The position numbers were made by a program, and so were the translations under genes. Shown piece by piece: positions 9,939 through 19,212 of a stretch of 64,000 nt of DNA. The notes under the pieces are model-generated. The model ran no database searches and was not told the DNA's origin. It saw nothing but the letters and a program-made list of their open reading frames with translations. Every line of letters begins with the position of its first letter. The first letter of the stretch is position 1. The DNA comes from Enterobacter sp. Cy-643 (GTDB lineage: Bacteria; Pseudomonadota; Gammaproteobacteria; Enterobacterales; Enterobacteriaceae), in contig NZ_VWWV01000001.1 of assembly GCF_011752815.1 (NCBI RefSeq), forward strand, positions 186,001 through 250,000, in the 5' to 3' direction.

Positions 9939-11156
9939 CTAGGCTTTGTGGCGGTTATCGGGCAGGAATATTGTCATAATGCCAAGTAGCGGTAAGAAGG
10001 CACATATTTTATAGACCAACTCAATGCTGGTATGGTCAGCAATTAACCCGAGCACGGCTGCGCCCAGGCCGCCCATTCCAAAGGCAAAACCGAAAAACAG
10101 CCCGGAAACCATGCCTATACGGCCAGGAAGTAGCTCCTGGGCATACACCAGGATGGCGGAAAAAGCGGAGGCCAAAATAAAGCCAATGATCACCGTCAGG
10201 ACGCCCGTCCAGTAAAGTGATGCGTAGGGTAAAACAAGGGTAAATGGCGCCACGCCGAGGATTGAGCCCCAAATCACGTATTTTCTGCCAATTTTATCCC
10301 CTACGGGGCCACCGATCACCGTGCCTGCCGCGACGGCAAACAGGAAAGCGAACAGGTGAATCTGGGCGTTTTGTACGGATAATCCGAATTTTTGCATCAG
10401 GTAGAAGGTGAAGTAGCTGCTGATGCTCGCCATATAAAAGTACTTAGAGAAGATCAGCAGCAACAGAATCGAGACTGCCAGAATAACCTTGTTGCGCGGC
10501 AGCGGGTTGACCACCGGCACCGCAGGGCGGCTTTTGGCGATTTTATGCTGAGCGGCGTACCAGCGGCTGATTTGCAGCAGAACCACGATAGCCAGCAGAG
10601 CAGCGAGCACAAACCACGCCACGTTCCCCTTGCCGTAAGGCGCGATAATAATAGCTGCCAGCAATGGCCCCAGAGAGCTGCCGAAGTTACCGCCCACCTG
10701 GAACAGCGACTGCGCCAGCCCGTGACGGCCACCGGATGCCATACGCGCCACGCGCGAGGACTCAGGGTGGAAGACGGACGAACCCGTGCCCACCAGCGCC
10801 GCCGCGACCAGAACGGCAGGGAAACTGCCCGCCAGCGCCAGCAGCACCAGCCCGCAAAGGGTAAAGCACATGCCGATCGGCAGCGACCACGGCATCGGGT
10901 ATTTATCGGTGTAGTAACCCACCAGCGGCTGCAGCAGCGATGAAGAGAGCTGGAAGGTCAGGGTTATCATCCCGATTTGCATAAAGCTCAGGGAAAACTC
11001 AGCCTGTAGTAGCGGATAGATAGCCAGAATTAGCGACTGGATCATGTCGTTGAGCAAGTGGGAGAGGCTTATAGCGCCGAGGATCCCAAATGCGGTGCGC
11101 GCTTTTTTTTGCTCCGGGGGCGTACCCGGCTGCGTGAGGGTTTGAGAGCTTGCCAT
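9939..11156 (-). CDS. fsr: Fosmidomycin resistance MFS efflux protein Fsr
   Basis: 405 residues with about 12 hydrophobic segments, a major facilitator in the inner membrane. It matches E. coli Fsr across its length (for example S-L-S-H-L-L-N-D-M-I-Q-S-L near the first helix and G-Y-Y-T-D-K-Y-P-M-P-W-S in the loop after helix 2). In E. coli overexpression exports fosmidomycin; the natural substrate is not settled. It stands in its standard place between ybaL and ushA, divergent from ushA, with a 188-bp shared upstream region. Confidence 0.95.
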   Translation of the reverse strand: MASSQTLTQPGTPPEQKKARTAFGILGAISLSHLLNDMIQSLILAIYPLLQAEFSLSFMQIGMITLTFQLSSSLLQPLVGYYTDKYPMPWSLPIGMCFTLCGLVLLALAGSFPAVLVAAALVGTGSSVFHPESSRVARMASGGRHGLAQSLFQVGGNFGSSLGPLLAAIIIAPYGKGNVAWFVLAALLAIVVLLQISRWYAAQHKIAKSRPAVPVVNPLPRNKVILAVSILLLLIFSKYFYMASISSYFTFYLMQKFGLSVQNAQIHLFAFLFAVAAGTVIGGPVGDKIGRKYVIWGSILGVAPFTLVLPYASLYWTGVLTVIIGFILASAFSAILVYAQELLPGRIGMVSGLFFGFAFGMGGLGAAVLGLIADHTSIELVYKICAFLPLLGIMTIFLPDNRHKA

Positions 11157-11344
11157 AATTACCTGTACGAACGGTTATTGTTTTTAGAGCGGGCGACGCA
11201 GGAAATCGCCCGGAAGAAATTCTTACCCTGCTAACATACTCGCGCAGCGGATTTGAAGAAAGTCGCATTTCGGAAAAGATAGCTGTCTATCCTGATGGCT
11301 ATCTGTTATTTCTGCGCAGTTACATTTTGACATGGAGATTTGCA

Positions 11345-12997
11345 ATGCGGTTTGCTGCTAAAACAATAACCACGGCGCTGCTGGTGGCATTGGGTTTAAC
11401 CAGCGCTTCAGCGCTGGCCTGGGAAAAAGACAAGACCTATAAAATTACGATCCTTCACACCAACGATCATCACGGCCATTTCTGGCGCAATGAATACTCT
11501 GAGTACGGCCTGGCGGCACAAAAAACGCTGGTAGACAGCGTGCGTAAGGAAGTCGCGGCAGAGGGGGGCAGCGTGCTGTTGTTGTCCGGCGGCGACATTA
11601 ACACCGGTGTGCCGGAATCTGACCTGCAGGATGCTGAACCGGACTTTCGCGGCATGAGCCTGATCGGCTATGACGCCATGGCCGTCGGCAACCACGAATT
11701 CGACAATCCGCTGTCCGTGCTGCGCCAGCAGGAAAAATGGGCGAAGTTCCCGCTGCTGTCCGCCAACATTTATCAGAAAAGCACCGGCGAGCGCCTGTTT
11801 AAGCCCTACGCGATTTTTAAACCCCAGGGCATTAAAGTGGCGGTTATTGGCCTGACCACTGATGACACGGCCAAAATCGGTAATCCGGAATATTTCACCG
11901 ACATTGAATTCCGCAAGCCTGCGGAGGAAGCCAAACTGGTGATTCAGGAGTTGCAGGGCACCGAAAAGCCTGACGTGATCATCGCCGCAACCCATATGGG
12001 CCACTACGATAACGGCAACCACGGCTCGAATGCGCCAGGCGATGTCGAAATGGCAAGAAGCCTGCCGGAAGGCGCGCTGACGATGATTGTGGGTGGTCAC
12101 TCACAGGATCCGGTCTGCATGGCGCAGGAAAACCAGAAGCAGAAAGATTATGTGCCGGGCACGCCTTGCGCGCCGGACAGGCAAAATGGCACCTGGATTG
12201 TGCAGGCGCATGAGTGGGGCAAATACGTCGGGCGGGCAGATTTTGAGTTCCGCAACGGCGAGATGAAACTGGTGCACTATCAGCTGATCCCCATCAACCT
12301 GAAAAAGAAAATTACCTACGACAACGGGCAAAGTGAGCGCGTACTTTACACGCCTGAAATCGCCGAAAATCAGCAGATGCTCTCCCTGCTGACGCCGTTC
12401 CAGAACAAAGGCCAGGCCGCGCTGAAGGTGAAAGTGGGCAGCGTGAACGGGCATCTGGAAGGGGATCGTAGCAAAGTGCGCTTTGTGCAGACTAACCTGG
12501 CGCGCGTATTGCTGGCGGCACAAATGGCGCGAACCAGCGCGGACTTTGCGGTGATGAGCGGCGGCGGCGTGCGTGATTCTATCGAGGCAGGGAACATTAC
12601 CTATAAAGATGTGCTCAAAGTGCAGCCGTTCGGCAACACCGTGGTTTATATCGATATGAACGGTAAAGATGTAGAGGAATACCTGACGGCGGTGGCGCAG
12701 AAAACGCCGGACTCAGGCGCTTACCCGCAGTTCTCTAACGTCAGCTTCACCTCAACCGGCGGCAAGCTGAGCAACCTGAAAATCAAAGACCAGCCGATTG
12801 ATCCGGCCAAAACCTACCGCATGGCCACGCTGAGCTTCAACGGCACCGGCGGCGACGGTTACCCGGAAATCGATAAAAAGCCGGGGTACGTCAATACCGG
12901 TTTTGTCGACGCGGAAGTCCTGAAACAGTACATCGAACAGAACTCCCCGCTGGACGTAAATACTTACCAACCTAAGGGTGAGGTCAGCTGGAACTAA
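11345..12997 (+). CDS. ushA: Periplasmic UDP-sugar hydrolase / 5'-nucleotidase
   Basis: 550 residues, the exact E. coli length. A signal peptide of about 25 residues ends in A-S-A-L-A. The metallophosphoesterase domain shows T-N-D-H-H-G-H, G-G-D-I-N-T-G, G-N-H-E-F-D, A-T-H-M-G-H and G-G-H-S-Q-D, the dinuclear-metal ligands. The C-terminal 5'-nucleotidase domain contains S-G-G-G-V-R-D and the F-N-G-T-G-G-D-G-Y substrate loop. It hydrolyses UDP-glucose and 5'-nucleotides for nucleoside scavenging. The ATG at 11345 gives the canonical signal peptide; an upstream in-frame start at 11327 would lengthen it. It converges on ybaK with three bases between stops. Confidence 0.97.
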   Translation: MRFAAKTITTALLVALGLTSASALAWEKDKTYKITILHTNDHHGHFWRNEYSEYGLAAQKTLVDSVRKEVAAEGGSVLLLSGGDINTGVPESDLQDAEPDFRGMSLIGYDAMAVGNHEFDNPLSVLRQQEKWAKFPLLSANIYQKSTGERLFKPYAIFKPQGIKVAVIGLTTDDTAKIGNPEYFTDIEFRKPAEEAKLVIQELQGTEKPDVIIAATHMGHYDNGNHGSNAPGDVEMARSLPEGALTMIVGGHSQDPVCMAQENQKQKDYVPGTPCAPDRQNGTWIVQAHEWGKYVGRADFEFRNGEMKLVHYQLIPINLKKKITYDNGQSERVLYTPEIAENQQMLSLLTPFQNKGQAALKVKVGSVNGHLEGDRSKVRFVQTNLARVLLAAQMARTSADFAVMSGGGVRDSIEAGNITYKDVLKVQPFGNTVVYIDMNGKDVEEYLTAVAQKTPDSGAYPQFSNVSFTSTGGKLSNLKIKDQPIDPAKTYRMATLSFNGTGGDGYPEIDKKPGYVNTGFVDAEVLKQYIEQNSPLDVNTYQPKGEVSWN

Positions 12998-13000
12998 GCG

Positions 13001-13480
13001 TTAATCGCGGCGGGCGATATCGGCGAAGCTGGCCTCCAGCAGTTTCGCCAGATCGCTTGCCGCGAGTTCGATATCCAGCCCGCGCTTGCCGCCTGAAATG
13101 TAGATGCTGGCAAATTCCTGCGCTGGAGCATCAATCACCGTTGGCAGGCGCTTTTTCTGCCCCAGCGGACTTATGCCGCCTACCAGATAACCGGTGATCC
13201 GCTGCGCGACCATTGGGTCCGCCATTTCAACTTTTTTCACGCCCAGCGCCTTAGCGACCTTTTTCAGGTCAAGCTGCCCGGCAACCGGCGTTACCGCCAC
13301 GGCGAGATGTTTCATGTCGCCATTCATCGCCACCAGCAGCGTTTTATAGACCTGGTCGGCATTCAGCCCCAGTTTGCGCACCACTTCGTCACCAAAGTTG
13401 GTTTCCAGCGGATCGTGCTCATAGGCATGAATTTGAAAGCTGATTTTATTTTTTTCGAGGAGTTTTACCGCGGGAGTCAT
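13001..13480 (-). CDS. ybaK: Cys-tRNA(Pro)/Cys-tRNA(Cys) deacylase YbaK
   Basis: 159 residues, same as E. coli YbaK. It is a free-standing INS-type editing domain that hydrolyses Cys mischarged on tRNA(Pro). The conserved lysine in Q-V-Y-K-T-L-L-V (about residue 46) and the [10 protein letters not shown] loop are present. It is cytoplasmic and acts in trans with prolyl-tRNA synthetase. The end of the gene almost touches the ushA stop codon. Confidence 0.95.
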   Translation of the reverse strand: MTPAVKLLEKNKISFQIHAYEHDPLETNFGDEVVRKLGLNADQVYKTLLVAMNGDMKHLAVAVTPVAGQLDLKKVAKALGVKKVEMADPMVAQRITGYLVGGISPLGQKKRLPTVIDAPAQEFASIYISGGKRGLDIELAASDLAKLLEASFADIARRD

Positions 13481-13604
13481 GGTTTCCTTCTTTATTCGTT
13501 GTTGTGAAAACGCACAAAATAGTAATCATAGTGATATACTTGACGAGTAATATAGCGCTACACAATAGTGATGGCGTAAACCATCACATTGAGCGACAAT
13601 TCAG

Positions 13605-13690
13605 CTTCGGTTGCTTCGGCAGCCGGGATAAACAGAATAATAAATGAAATTCCTCTTTGACGGGCCAATAGAAATATTGGCCATTTTTTT
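13605..13690 (+). ncRNA. chiX: ChiX (MicM/SroB) small regulatory RNA
   Basis: The 3' half matches E. coli ChiX: the seed AAATGAAATTCCTCTTTGAC, then the terminator hairpin GGCCAATA-GAAA-TATTGGCC (13663-13682) followed by ATTTTTTT. It lies between ybaK and ybaP, the E. coli ChiX locus. The 5' half differs: instead of the E. coli 5' hairpin there is CGGTTGC-TTCG-GCAGCCG, a 7-bp stem with UUCG tetraloop (about 13608-13625). ChiX is an Hfq-dependent sRNA that silences the chitoporin gene chiP and is itself trapped by the chb mRNA. The 5' end is estimated from the E. coli length; a better promoter (TTGACG at 13540, CAATAG at 13563) would start it near 13575. Confidence 0.88.
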
Positions 13691-14490
13691 TACCCTTTTT
13701 TCAGCATTTCTGGCAGGTTACCTTCGCCGTAAAGATGCAATGCCCCGACGGCAACCACATAGCGCCCGGCGGGCAGCTGTTGCAGAAACGTCTGCCACTG
13801 GCGATTTCGCTGATGCATCAACACGTCATACAGCGCATCGCCAAAAGTGTTCGGCAACGCAATATTGCCCTGCTGCGGTGGCGTTTCCAGCCACCAGCCA
13901 ATCATGATCTGCAGCAGCCGGGCGTTGGTGTGCCAGTGCTCCAGCGTGTCGTTCAGCAGCGGCAGTCCACCCTCAGGCAACCCTTTCAGCAGATCTATCT
14001 GGCTTTGCGCGCCTTCAAGCTCGGTGACCGGCACGCCGTGGCGCTGCGCGGCTTCCAGCAGCTGATAGTCAATGCCGTAGTCAGGGCGAAGACCAAGCCG
14101 CTGGGCCTGATGCGCCTGTAAAATCAACGCCACCTGCCAGGCGGGCTGGTGCTCAATGCTACTCAGCGAAATACCTAACTCACTGCACAGGCTCAGCACA
14201 TGCTGGTAGTCGCCCGGAGCCAGACGCGCCTCCAGTTCGATGTCTTCCGCTATTTCGCTGAACGGCGAATCGCCGGAGCGGATATCCGCCTCGACAATCA
14301 GGGCATCTGCCGCGCGAAGTTTTTCCACCAGGCGAGCGGAGAGCGGAGCCATGTCCCGGGTGCCCATATGAATGCTGCCCACGAGGTGCAAATGGCGCTT
14401 GCCGGGGAGCGTGATATCAAGGGCAGGCCAGGGATAAGTGGAGGCTGTCAGGCTGGAGAGCAGTGCGCTAAGACGTTGGAACAAACCCAT
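13690..14490 (-). CDS. ybaP: TraB/GumN family protein YbaP
   Basis: 266 residues of the TraB/GumN (Tiki-like) family of putative metalloproteases. Signatures: H-L-V-G-S-I-H-M-G-T near the N-terminus and a C-terminal V-V-A-V-G-A-L-H-L-Y-G-E-G-N-L. Both carry the conserved His/Glu residues. The cellular substrate is unknown. It lies between chiX and copA in the standard enterobacterial order; its last codon overlaps the chiX terminator T tract from the opposite strand. No clear signal peptide was seen with the start at 14490. Confidence 0.88.
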   Translation of the reverse strand: MGLFQRLSALLSSLTASTYPWPALDITLPGKRHLHLVGSIHMGTRDMAPLSARLVEKLRAADALIVEADIRSGDSPFSEIAEDIELEARLAPGDYQHVLSLCSELGISLSSIEHQPAWQVALILQAHQAQRLGLRPDYGIDYQLLEAAQRHGVPVTELEGAQSQIDLLKGLPEGGLPLLNDTLEHWHTNARLLQIMIGWWLETPPQQGNIALPNTFGDALYDVLMHQRNRQWQTFLQQLPAGRYVVAVGALHLYGEGNLPEMLKKG

Positions 14491-14545
14491 ATCGCGATTC
14501 CCTGGCTAAAAAGCCATGCTAACGCCCTGGGCTGGAAGGGGAAAG

Positions 14546-14584
14546 TAAAAAGTCGGCCTTCCGCTCAAAAGGAGAAGAAGGCCG
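14546..14584 (-). terminator. Rho-independent terminator of copA
   Basis: On the minus strand CGGCCTTC ... GAAGGCCG forms an 8-bp stem followed by ACTTTTTAC, starting about 9 bp after the copA stop codon. Confidence 0.75.
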
Positions 14585-14592
14585 CAAAGAGA

Positions 14593-17097
14593 TTATTCTT
14601 TGGGTTTAAAGCGCAGCAGTCGGTTGGCATTGCTGACCACGGTGATGGAAGACAGCGCCATTGCGGCACCGGCAACCACCGGATTGAGCAACGTGCCGGT
14701 CAGCGGGTACAGCACGCCAGCGGCAATCGGAATGCCAAGCGTGTTGTACACGAAGGCACCCATCAGGTTTTGCTTCATGTTTCGCAGCGTGGCTTTTGAA
14801 ATAGCCAGCGCATCGGCAACGCCCACCAGGCTGTGGCGCATCAGGGTAATGGCGGCGGTTTCAATGGCGACGTCGCTGCCGCCGCCCATCGCAATCCCCA
14901 CCTCGGCCTGAGCCAGCGCCGGGGCATCGTTAATGCCGTCGCCGACCATCGCCACCTGCCGACCCTGCTGTTGCAGCCGTTTGATAGCGTCCGCTTTGCC
15001 GTCCGGCAGTACGCCCGCAATCACCTCATCAATGCCGACTTCTTTGGCGATAGCGTTGGCGGTTACCGGGTTATCGCCGGTGAGCATCACTAAGCGATAG
15101 CCGTTGCGATGCAGGCGCTGGAGCGCACTGACGCTGTCGCTGCGAAGCGGGTCGCGTATGGCCAGCAGCGCCATGAGCTGGCCGTCTGCCGCAAGCAGCA
15201 CCGGGGTTGCGCCCAGGCGAGCCTGAGCATCAATGCTGTCGGCAAGCGGCTGAGTGTCCACGCCCTGCTCGTCGAGCAACGCTTTGTTGCCCAGCAGCAG
15301 TTGGTGCCCGTCCACGTCACCGCTGACGCCCAGCCCGCGCAGAGTGCGGAACGAGCTGACTTCGGGCAGCGTTGAACCGCCTGCTTTTTCAATAATGGCA
15401 CGGGCCAGCGGGTGGCTTGAACCCTGCTCAAGCGCGGCCGCAAGGCGTATCGCCTGCATTTCATCCACGTCGGGGCGGGTTTCCACGGCAACCACCTGCG
15501 GTTTGCCTTCTGTCAGCGTGCCCGTTTTGTCAAAGACCACGGTATCAAGCGTGCTGGCGCGCTGCAGCGCATCGGCATCACGAACCAGAACGCCAAATTC
15601 TGCGGCACGGCCTACGCCTGAAATAATAGACATCGGCGTGGCCAGGCCCAGGGCGCAAGGGCAGGCGATAATCAGCACCGTGGTGGCGATAACCAGGGTG
15701 TAAACGATTTGCGGTGCAGGGCCGACGAAGTACCAGATGGCGGCGCTAATCAGCGCGATAGCGACAACGACCGGCACAAAAACGGCAGAAATTTTATCGG
15801 CAAGCTGGCCGATTTCCGGCTTGCTGCTTTGTGCCTGGCGAACCATGCGGATGATGCGCGACAGCGTTGTGTGGCTGCCGGTTGCGGTGGCGGTGAACAG
15901 CACGCTGCCGTCCTGCACGACGGTACCGGCGTGAATCCCGTCACCGTTCGATTTTTGCATCGGCACCGGCTCGCCGGTCAGCATTGCTTCGTCGAACCAG
16001 GCCTCGCCCTGGGTGATTTCGCCGTCAACCGGCACGCGGTCGCCGGTGGTCAGGCGCAGCGTCATTCCGGCGGTAACTTCCGCCAGTGGTAAAGTTTTTT
16101 CGCCTTGTTCCGTCACCACTCGCGCGGTTGGCGGCGTTAAATCCAGCAGGCGTTCAAGCGCTTTAGAAGAGCGCTGGCGCGCGCGCTGCTCAAGCATATG
16201 CCCGAGGTTTATCAGGCCGATGATCATCGCGCTGGCCTCGTAGTAGAGGTGGCGGGCTTCCATCGGGAAGTGCTGCGGCCAGATATTCACGGTAATCGAA
16301 TAGAGCCAGGCCGCGCCGGTGCCGAGGGCGACGAGCGTGTCCATGGTGGCCGCGCGGTTCATCAGGCTGCGCCAGGCGCTACGATAAAAATGACCGCCAG
16401 CAAAAACCATCACCGCAAGGGTAATCATACCGATGGTCAGCCACAGGGAGCGGTTGCTCTCGGTGACCATCATGTTGTCGCCGATCATGCCCCAGATCAT
16501 CACCGGGATCCCGACGACGAGGGCGACAATCGCCTGCCAGCGGAAGCGTTTCATGGCGGCGTTCGCCGTTTCCTGCTGGCGCTCGCGGCGTTTCCGATCG
16601 TCTTCAATCGCTTCGGCACCGTAGCCGGCACTTTCCACGGCTTTGACCAGCGATTCTGCGGAGGCGGTGCCCATCACCAGCGCGCTGCGCTCCGCAAGGT
16701 TAACCCGTGCCTGGCTGACGCCCGGTACATTTTGTAAGGCATTTTGCACCCGGGAGACGCAGCTGGCGCAGCTCATACCGTTGATTAGCAACTGCAGGCT
16801 GTCATCGTCGGTAGACGCTGCCGGAAGCGAAGGGGCGACCGCTGTCAGTGCTTCCGACGGAGTTGATGACTCTGCCAGCGGTTCAGCCTTTGGGTGGCTG
16901 GCGACTTCTGCACCGTATCCCGCTTGTTGGACGGTTTCCACTAAGGCTTCCGGCGTGGCGCTGCCGGTAACGCGGGCGTGGGTTTGGGTGACTTCAGCCT
17001 GCTCAACGTCTGCACGCTGCTCGAGGCTCTCTTTGACGCGTTTAACACAATGGCCGCAGGTCAGGCCATCCAGATTCAGATCCACAATGTGTGACAT
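14593..17097 (-). CDS. copA: Copper-exporting P1B-type ATPase CopA
   Basis: 834 residues, matching E. coli CopA. Two N-terminal heavy-metal-binding domains carry G-L-T-C-G-H-C (Cys14/Cys17) and G-M-S-C-A-S-C (Cys110/Cys113). Further along are the transmembrane C-P-C motif in I-I-A-C-P-C-A-L-G (near residue 480), the phosphorylation site D-K-T-G-T, T-G-D-N-P and [11 protein letters not shown]. It pumps Cu+ from cytoplasm to periplasm. It is divergent from cueR and has a textbook CueR-type promoter. E. coli K-12 has ybaS-ybaT between copA and cueR; here the two are adjacent. Confidence 0.97.
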   Translation of the reverse strand: MSHIVDLNLDGLTCGHCVKRVKESLEQRADVEQAEVTQTHARVTGSATPEALVETVQQAGYGAEVASHPKAEPLAESSTPSEALTAVAPSLPAASTDDDSLQLLINGMSCASCVSRVQNALQNVPGVSQARVNLAERSALVMGTASAESLVKAVESAGYGAEAIEDDRKRRERQQETANAAMKRFRWQAIVALVVGIPVMIWGMIGDNMMVTESNRSLWLTIGMITLAVMVFAGGHFYRSAWRSLMNRAATMDTLVALGTGAAWLYSITVNIWPQHFPMEARHLYYEASAMIIGLINLGHMLEQRARQRSSKALERLLDLTPPTARVVTEQGEKTLPLAEVTAGMTLRLTTGDRVPVDGEITQGEAWFDEAMLTGEPVPMQKSNGDGIHAGTVVQDGSVLFTATATGSHTTLSRIIRMVRQAQSSKPEIGQLADKISAVFVPVVVAIALISAAIWYFVGPAPQIVYTLVIATTVLIIACPCALGLATPMSIISGVGRAAEFGVLVRDADALQRASTLDTVVFDKTGTLTEGKPQVVAVETRPDVDEMQAIRLAAALEQGSSHPLARAIIEKAGGSTLPEVSSFRTLRGLGVSGDVDGHQLLLGNKALLDEQGVDTQPLADSIDAQARLGATPVLLAADGQLMALLAIRDPLRSDSVSALQRLHRNGYRLVMLTGDNPVTANAIAKEVGIDEVIAGVLPDGKADAIKRLQQQGRQVAMVGDGINDAPALAQAEVGIAMGGGSDVAIETAAITLMRHSLVGVADALAISKATLRNMKQNLMGAFVYNTLGIPIAAGVLYPLTGTLLNPVVAGAAMALSSITVVSNANRLLRFKPKE

Positions 17098-17164
17098 CAG
17101 GAGACTCCTGTATGATGGTGAGGTGAAATATTGACCGAAAGGATGATTCGGTTAACTATGAAAG

Positions 17165-17195
17165 AGGTTAAACCTTCCATCAAGGGGAAGGTCAA
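17165..17195 (-). promoter_or_regulatory. CueR-activated copA promoter and operator
   Basis: On the minus strand TTGACC (-35, 17190-17195) and TAACCT (-10, 17165-17170) are separated by 19 bp, the overlong spacer that MerR-family activators need. The spacer contains a perfect dyad, ACCTTCC and GGAAGGT arms separated by 7 bp (17172-17192). This closely resembles the E. coli copA promoter. The -35 end abuts the cueR ribosome-binding site (AAGGAG at 17194-17199). Confidence 0.9.
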
Positions 17196-17204
17196 GGAGC
17201 AAAA

Positions 17205-17615
17205 ATGAATATTAGCGATGTGGCGAAAAAAACCGGGCTAACCAGCAAGGCGATTCGTTTTTACGAAGAGAAAGGGCTGGTTACGCCGCCGTTTCGAGCC
17301 GACAACGGCTACCGCAGCTATACGCAAAAGCATCTGGATGAGCTGACGCTGCTGCGCCAGGCCCGTCAGGTCGGATTTAATCTGGAAGAGTGCAAAGAGC
17401 TGGTGGGCCTGTTTAACGATCCGGCCCGGCACAGCGCGGACGTAAAAGCCCGCACCTTGCAAAAAGTCGCGGATATCGAGCGGCACATTGTTGAACTGCA
17501 GAATATGCGCCAGCATTTGCTGACGCTGGCGGAAGCCTGCCCGGGCGATGACAGCGCCGATTGCCCGATCATCGACAATCTTTCCGGCTGCTGCCACCGC
17601 CATGAGATAAACTAA
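17205..17615 (+). CDS. cueR: Copper-responsive MerR-family activator CueR
   Basis: 136 residues. N-terminal MerR winged helix ([12 protein letters not shown], then I-R-F-Y-E-E-K-G-L), a dimerisation helix, and the Cu+-binding loop with Cys112 and Cys120 in C-P-G-D-D-S-A-D-C, as in E. coli CueR. An extra C-terminal Cys-Cys-His cluster (129-131) is also present. It activates copA (and normally cueO) at high Cu+. The ATG at 17205 follows AAGGAG. Its stop overlaps the convergent ybbJ stop by 4 bp. Confidence 0.96.
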   Translation: MNISDVAKKTGLTSKAIRFYEEKGLVTPPFRADNGYRSYTQKHLDELTLLRQARQVGFNLEECKELVGLFNDPARHSADVKARTLQKVADIERHIVELQNMRQHLLTLAEACPGDDSADCPIIDNLSGCCHRHEIN

Positions 17616-18058
17616 ACCGCTTTAATTTTGAGCGTAATGCCTTCCACGGCCAGCACCACAACTTCGCAACCCGCCGGTAAATCCTCATCGGCGGTGACTG
17701 GCCAGCTGCTGTCGGCCACGCGAACGTGCCCCCGGCCGTTCACCAGCGCGGTTTCGAGACGGAAACGACGGCCTACCAGCTGTTGGCCGCGCTGATTCAG
17801 CACTTCTCCCGGAATTTGCTGCCTGCGGCTTGAGAGCCAGCGCCACCATAGAAAGGCGGCAACCAGCGTCAGCAGGGCAAAGCAGACGCCCTGCGTTTCC
17901 CAGCCAAGGGGCAGCAGCCAGACCAGCAGGCCGGTTATCACCGCTGCGACGCCGCTCCACAGCAGATAGCCGCTGGCGCCGAGCATCTCCGCCGCCAGCA
18001 GCAGTCCGCCAAGCGCAAGCCAGAAGACGTGCGGATGCGCGAGAATGCTGTCGATCAT
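17612..18058 (-). CDS. ybbJ: NfeD-like inner membrane protein YbbJ
   Basis: 148 residues. Two or three hydrophobic helices at residues ~8-75 are followed by a soluble OB-fold NfeD domain ([17 protein letters not shown] onward). NfeD proteins partner with SPFH proteins; the start overlaps the qmcA stop by 4 bp (ATGA), so the two are cotranscribed and translationally coupled. A role in membrane quality control with QmcA and FtsH is inferred from QmcA. Confidence 0.93.
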   Translation of the reverse strand: MIDSILAHPHVFWLALGGLLLAAEMLGASGYLLWSGVAAVITGLLVWLLPLGWETQGVCFALLTLVAAFLWWRWLSSRRQQIPGEVLNQRGQQLVGRRFRLETALVNGRGHVRVADSSWPVTADEDLPAGCEVVVLAVEGITLKIKAV

Positions 18059-18969
18059 TTTTTACGCTCGGTACCGCTCTGGGCGATAAGTTCACTGATC
18101 CCGGCGATGGAGCCCATCAGGCTGGAGGCATCCAGCGGCATCAGCACCACTTTGCTGTTATTGGCCGACCCGATTTGCTGCAGCGCGTCGGTGTATTTCT
18201 GGGCCACGAAGTAGTTCACCGCCTGAATATCCCCTTTGGCGATAGCTTCAGACACCATCTGCGTGGCGCGGGCTTCTGCTTCAGCGCTACGCTCGCGGGC
18301 TTCCGCCTCAAGGAACGCAGACTGACGCTCACCTTCAGCTTTCAGGATCTTCGACTGCTTTTCACCTTCGGCTTTGACGATTTCCGCCTGGCGGATCCCT
18401 TCGGCCTCAAGAATATAGGCGCGCTTGGTACGTTCAGCTTTCATCTGGGCGTTCATCGCATCAATCAGCTCGGCCGGTGGGCGCACGTCACGGATTTCGA
18501 TACGGGTGATTTTAATGCCCCACGGGTTGGTGGCTTCGTCGACGATGTGCAGCAGACGGGTGTTGATGTTGTCGCGCTGGGACAGCATTTCATCCAGCTC
18601 CATCGAGCCGAGCACGGTACGGATGTTGGTCATCGTCAGGTTGATGATGGCCAGCTCAAGGTTGCTGACTTCATAGGCGGCGCGCGGGGCGTCAACCACC
18701 TGAATAAAGCACACGGCGTCAATGGCGACGTTGGCGTTATCTTTGGAAATGACTTCCTGAGAAGGGATGTCGAGCACCTGTTCCATCATGTTGATTTTGC
18801 GGCCCACGCGATCCATAAACGGCACCACAAGATTCAGGCCTGGCATCAGGGTTTTGGTGTAGCGGCCAAAGCGTTCAACGGTCCATTGGAAGCCCTGGGG
18901 CACGATTTTTACCCCGGCAGCCACAATCACCAGCGCCACGAGAATTAATACGGGGATCACGATAAGCAT
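18055..18969 (-). CDS. qmcA: SPFH/stomatin-like membrane protease modulator QmcA
   Basis: 304 residues (E. coli 305). An N-terminal membrane anchor (about residues 2-20) precedes an SPFH/band-7 domain containing [15 protein letters not shown], and a long charged helical region rich in A-E-G-E-R/K-Q repeats. In E. coli QmcA associates with FtsH-HflKC and affects inner-membrane protein turnover. The start at 18969 is preferred because a strong AGGAGG lies 8 nt upstream; the longer form would start inside untranslated leader. It is the first gene of the qmcA-ybbJ operon. Confidence 0.95.
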   Translation of the reverse strand: MLIVIPVLILVALVIVAAGVKIVPQGFQWTVERFGRYTKTLMPGLNLVVPFMDRVGRKINMMEQVLDIPSQEVISKDNANVAIDAVCFIQVVDAPRAAYEVSNLELAIINLTMTNIRTVLGSMELDEMLSQRDNINTRLLHIVDEATNPWGIKITRIEIRDVRPPAELIDAMNAQMKAERTKRAYILEAEGIRQAEIVKAEGEKQSKILKAEGERQSAFLEAEARERSAEAEARATQMVSEAIAKGDIQAVNYFVAQKYTDALQQIGSANNSKVVLMPLDASSLMGSIAGISELIAQSGTERKK

Positions 18970-19212
18970 TAAAAAAACCTCCTGTTTGTTTTGCATTCAG
19001 TCTAACCGCTTAACCTGAAACATTCAGCAACATCCCTGTACCCGAGAAGAATTAATTGCTGTTTTTATTTTTATTATGCCTAAATGGAATGATTTTCATG
19101 GAGTAAGTTCATTTCACGCATGGTGTTAGCAGGCGTAGTATCGAATGCTTCGGCAGCTCGCGCTATCGGGCGAGCGGTATTTGGCAAGAATACTTATCCC
19201 GGTGAGGAAGCA

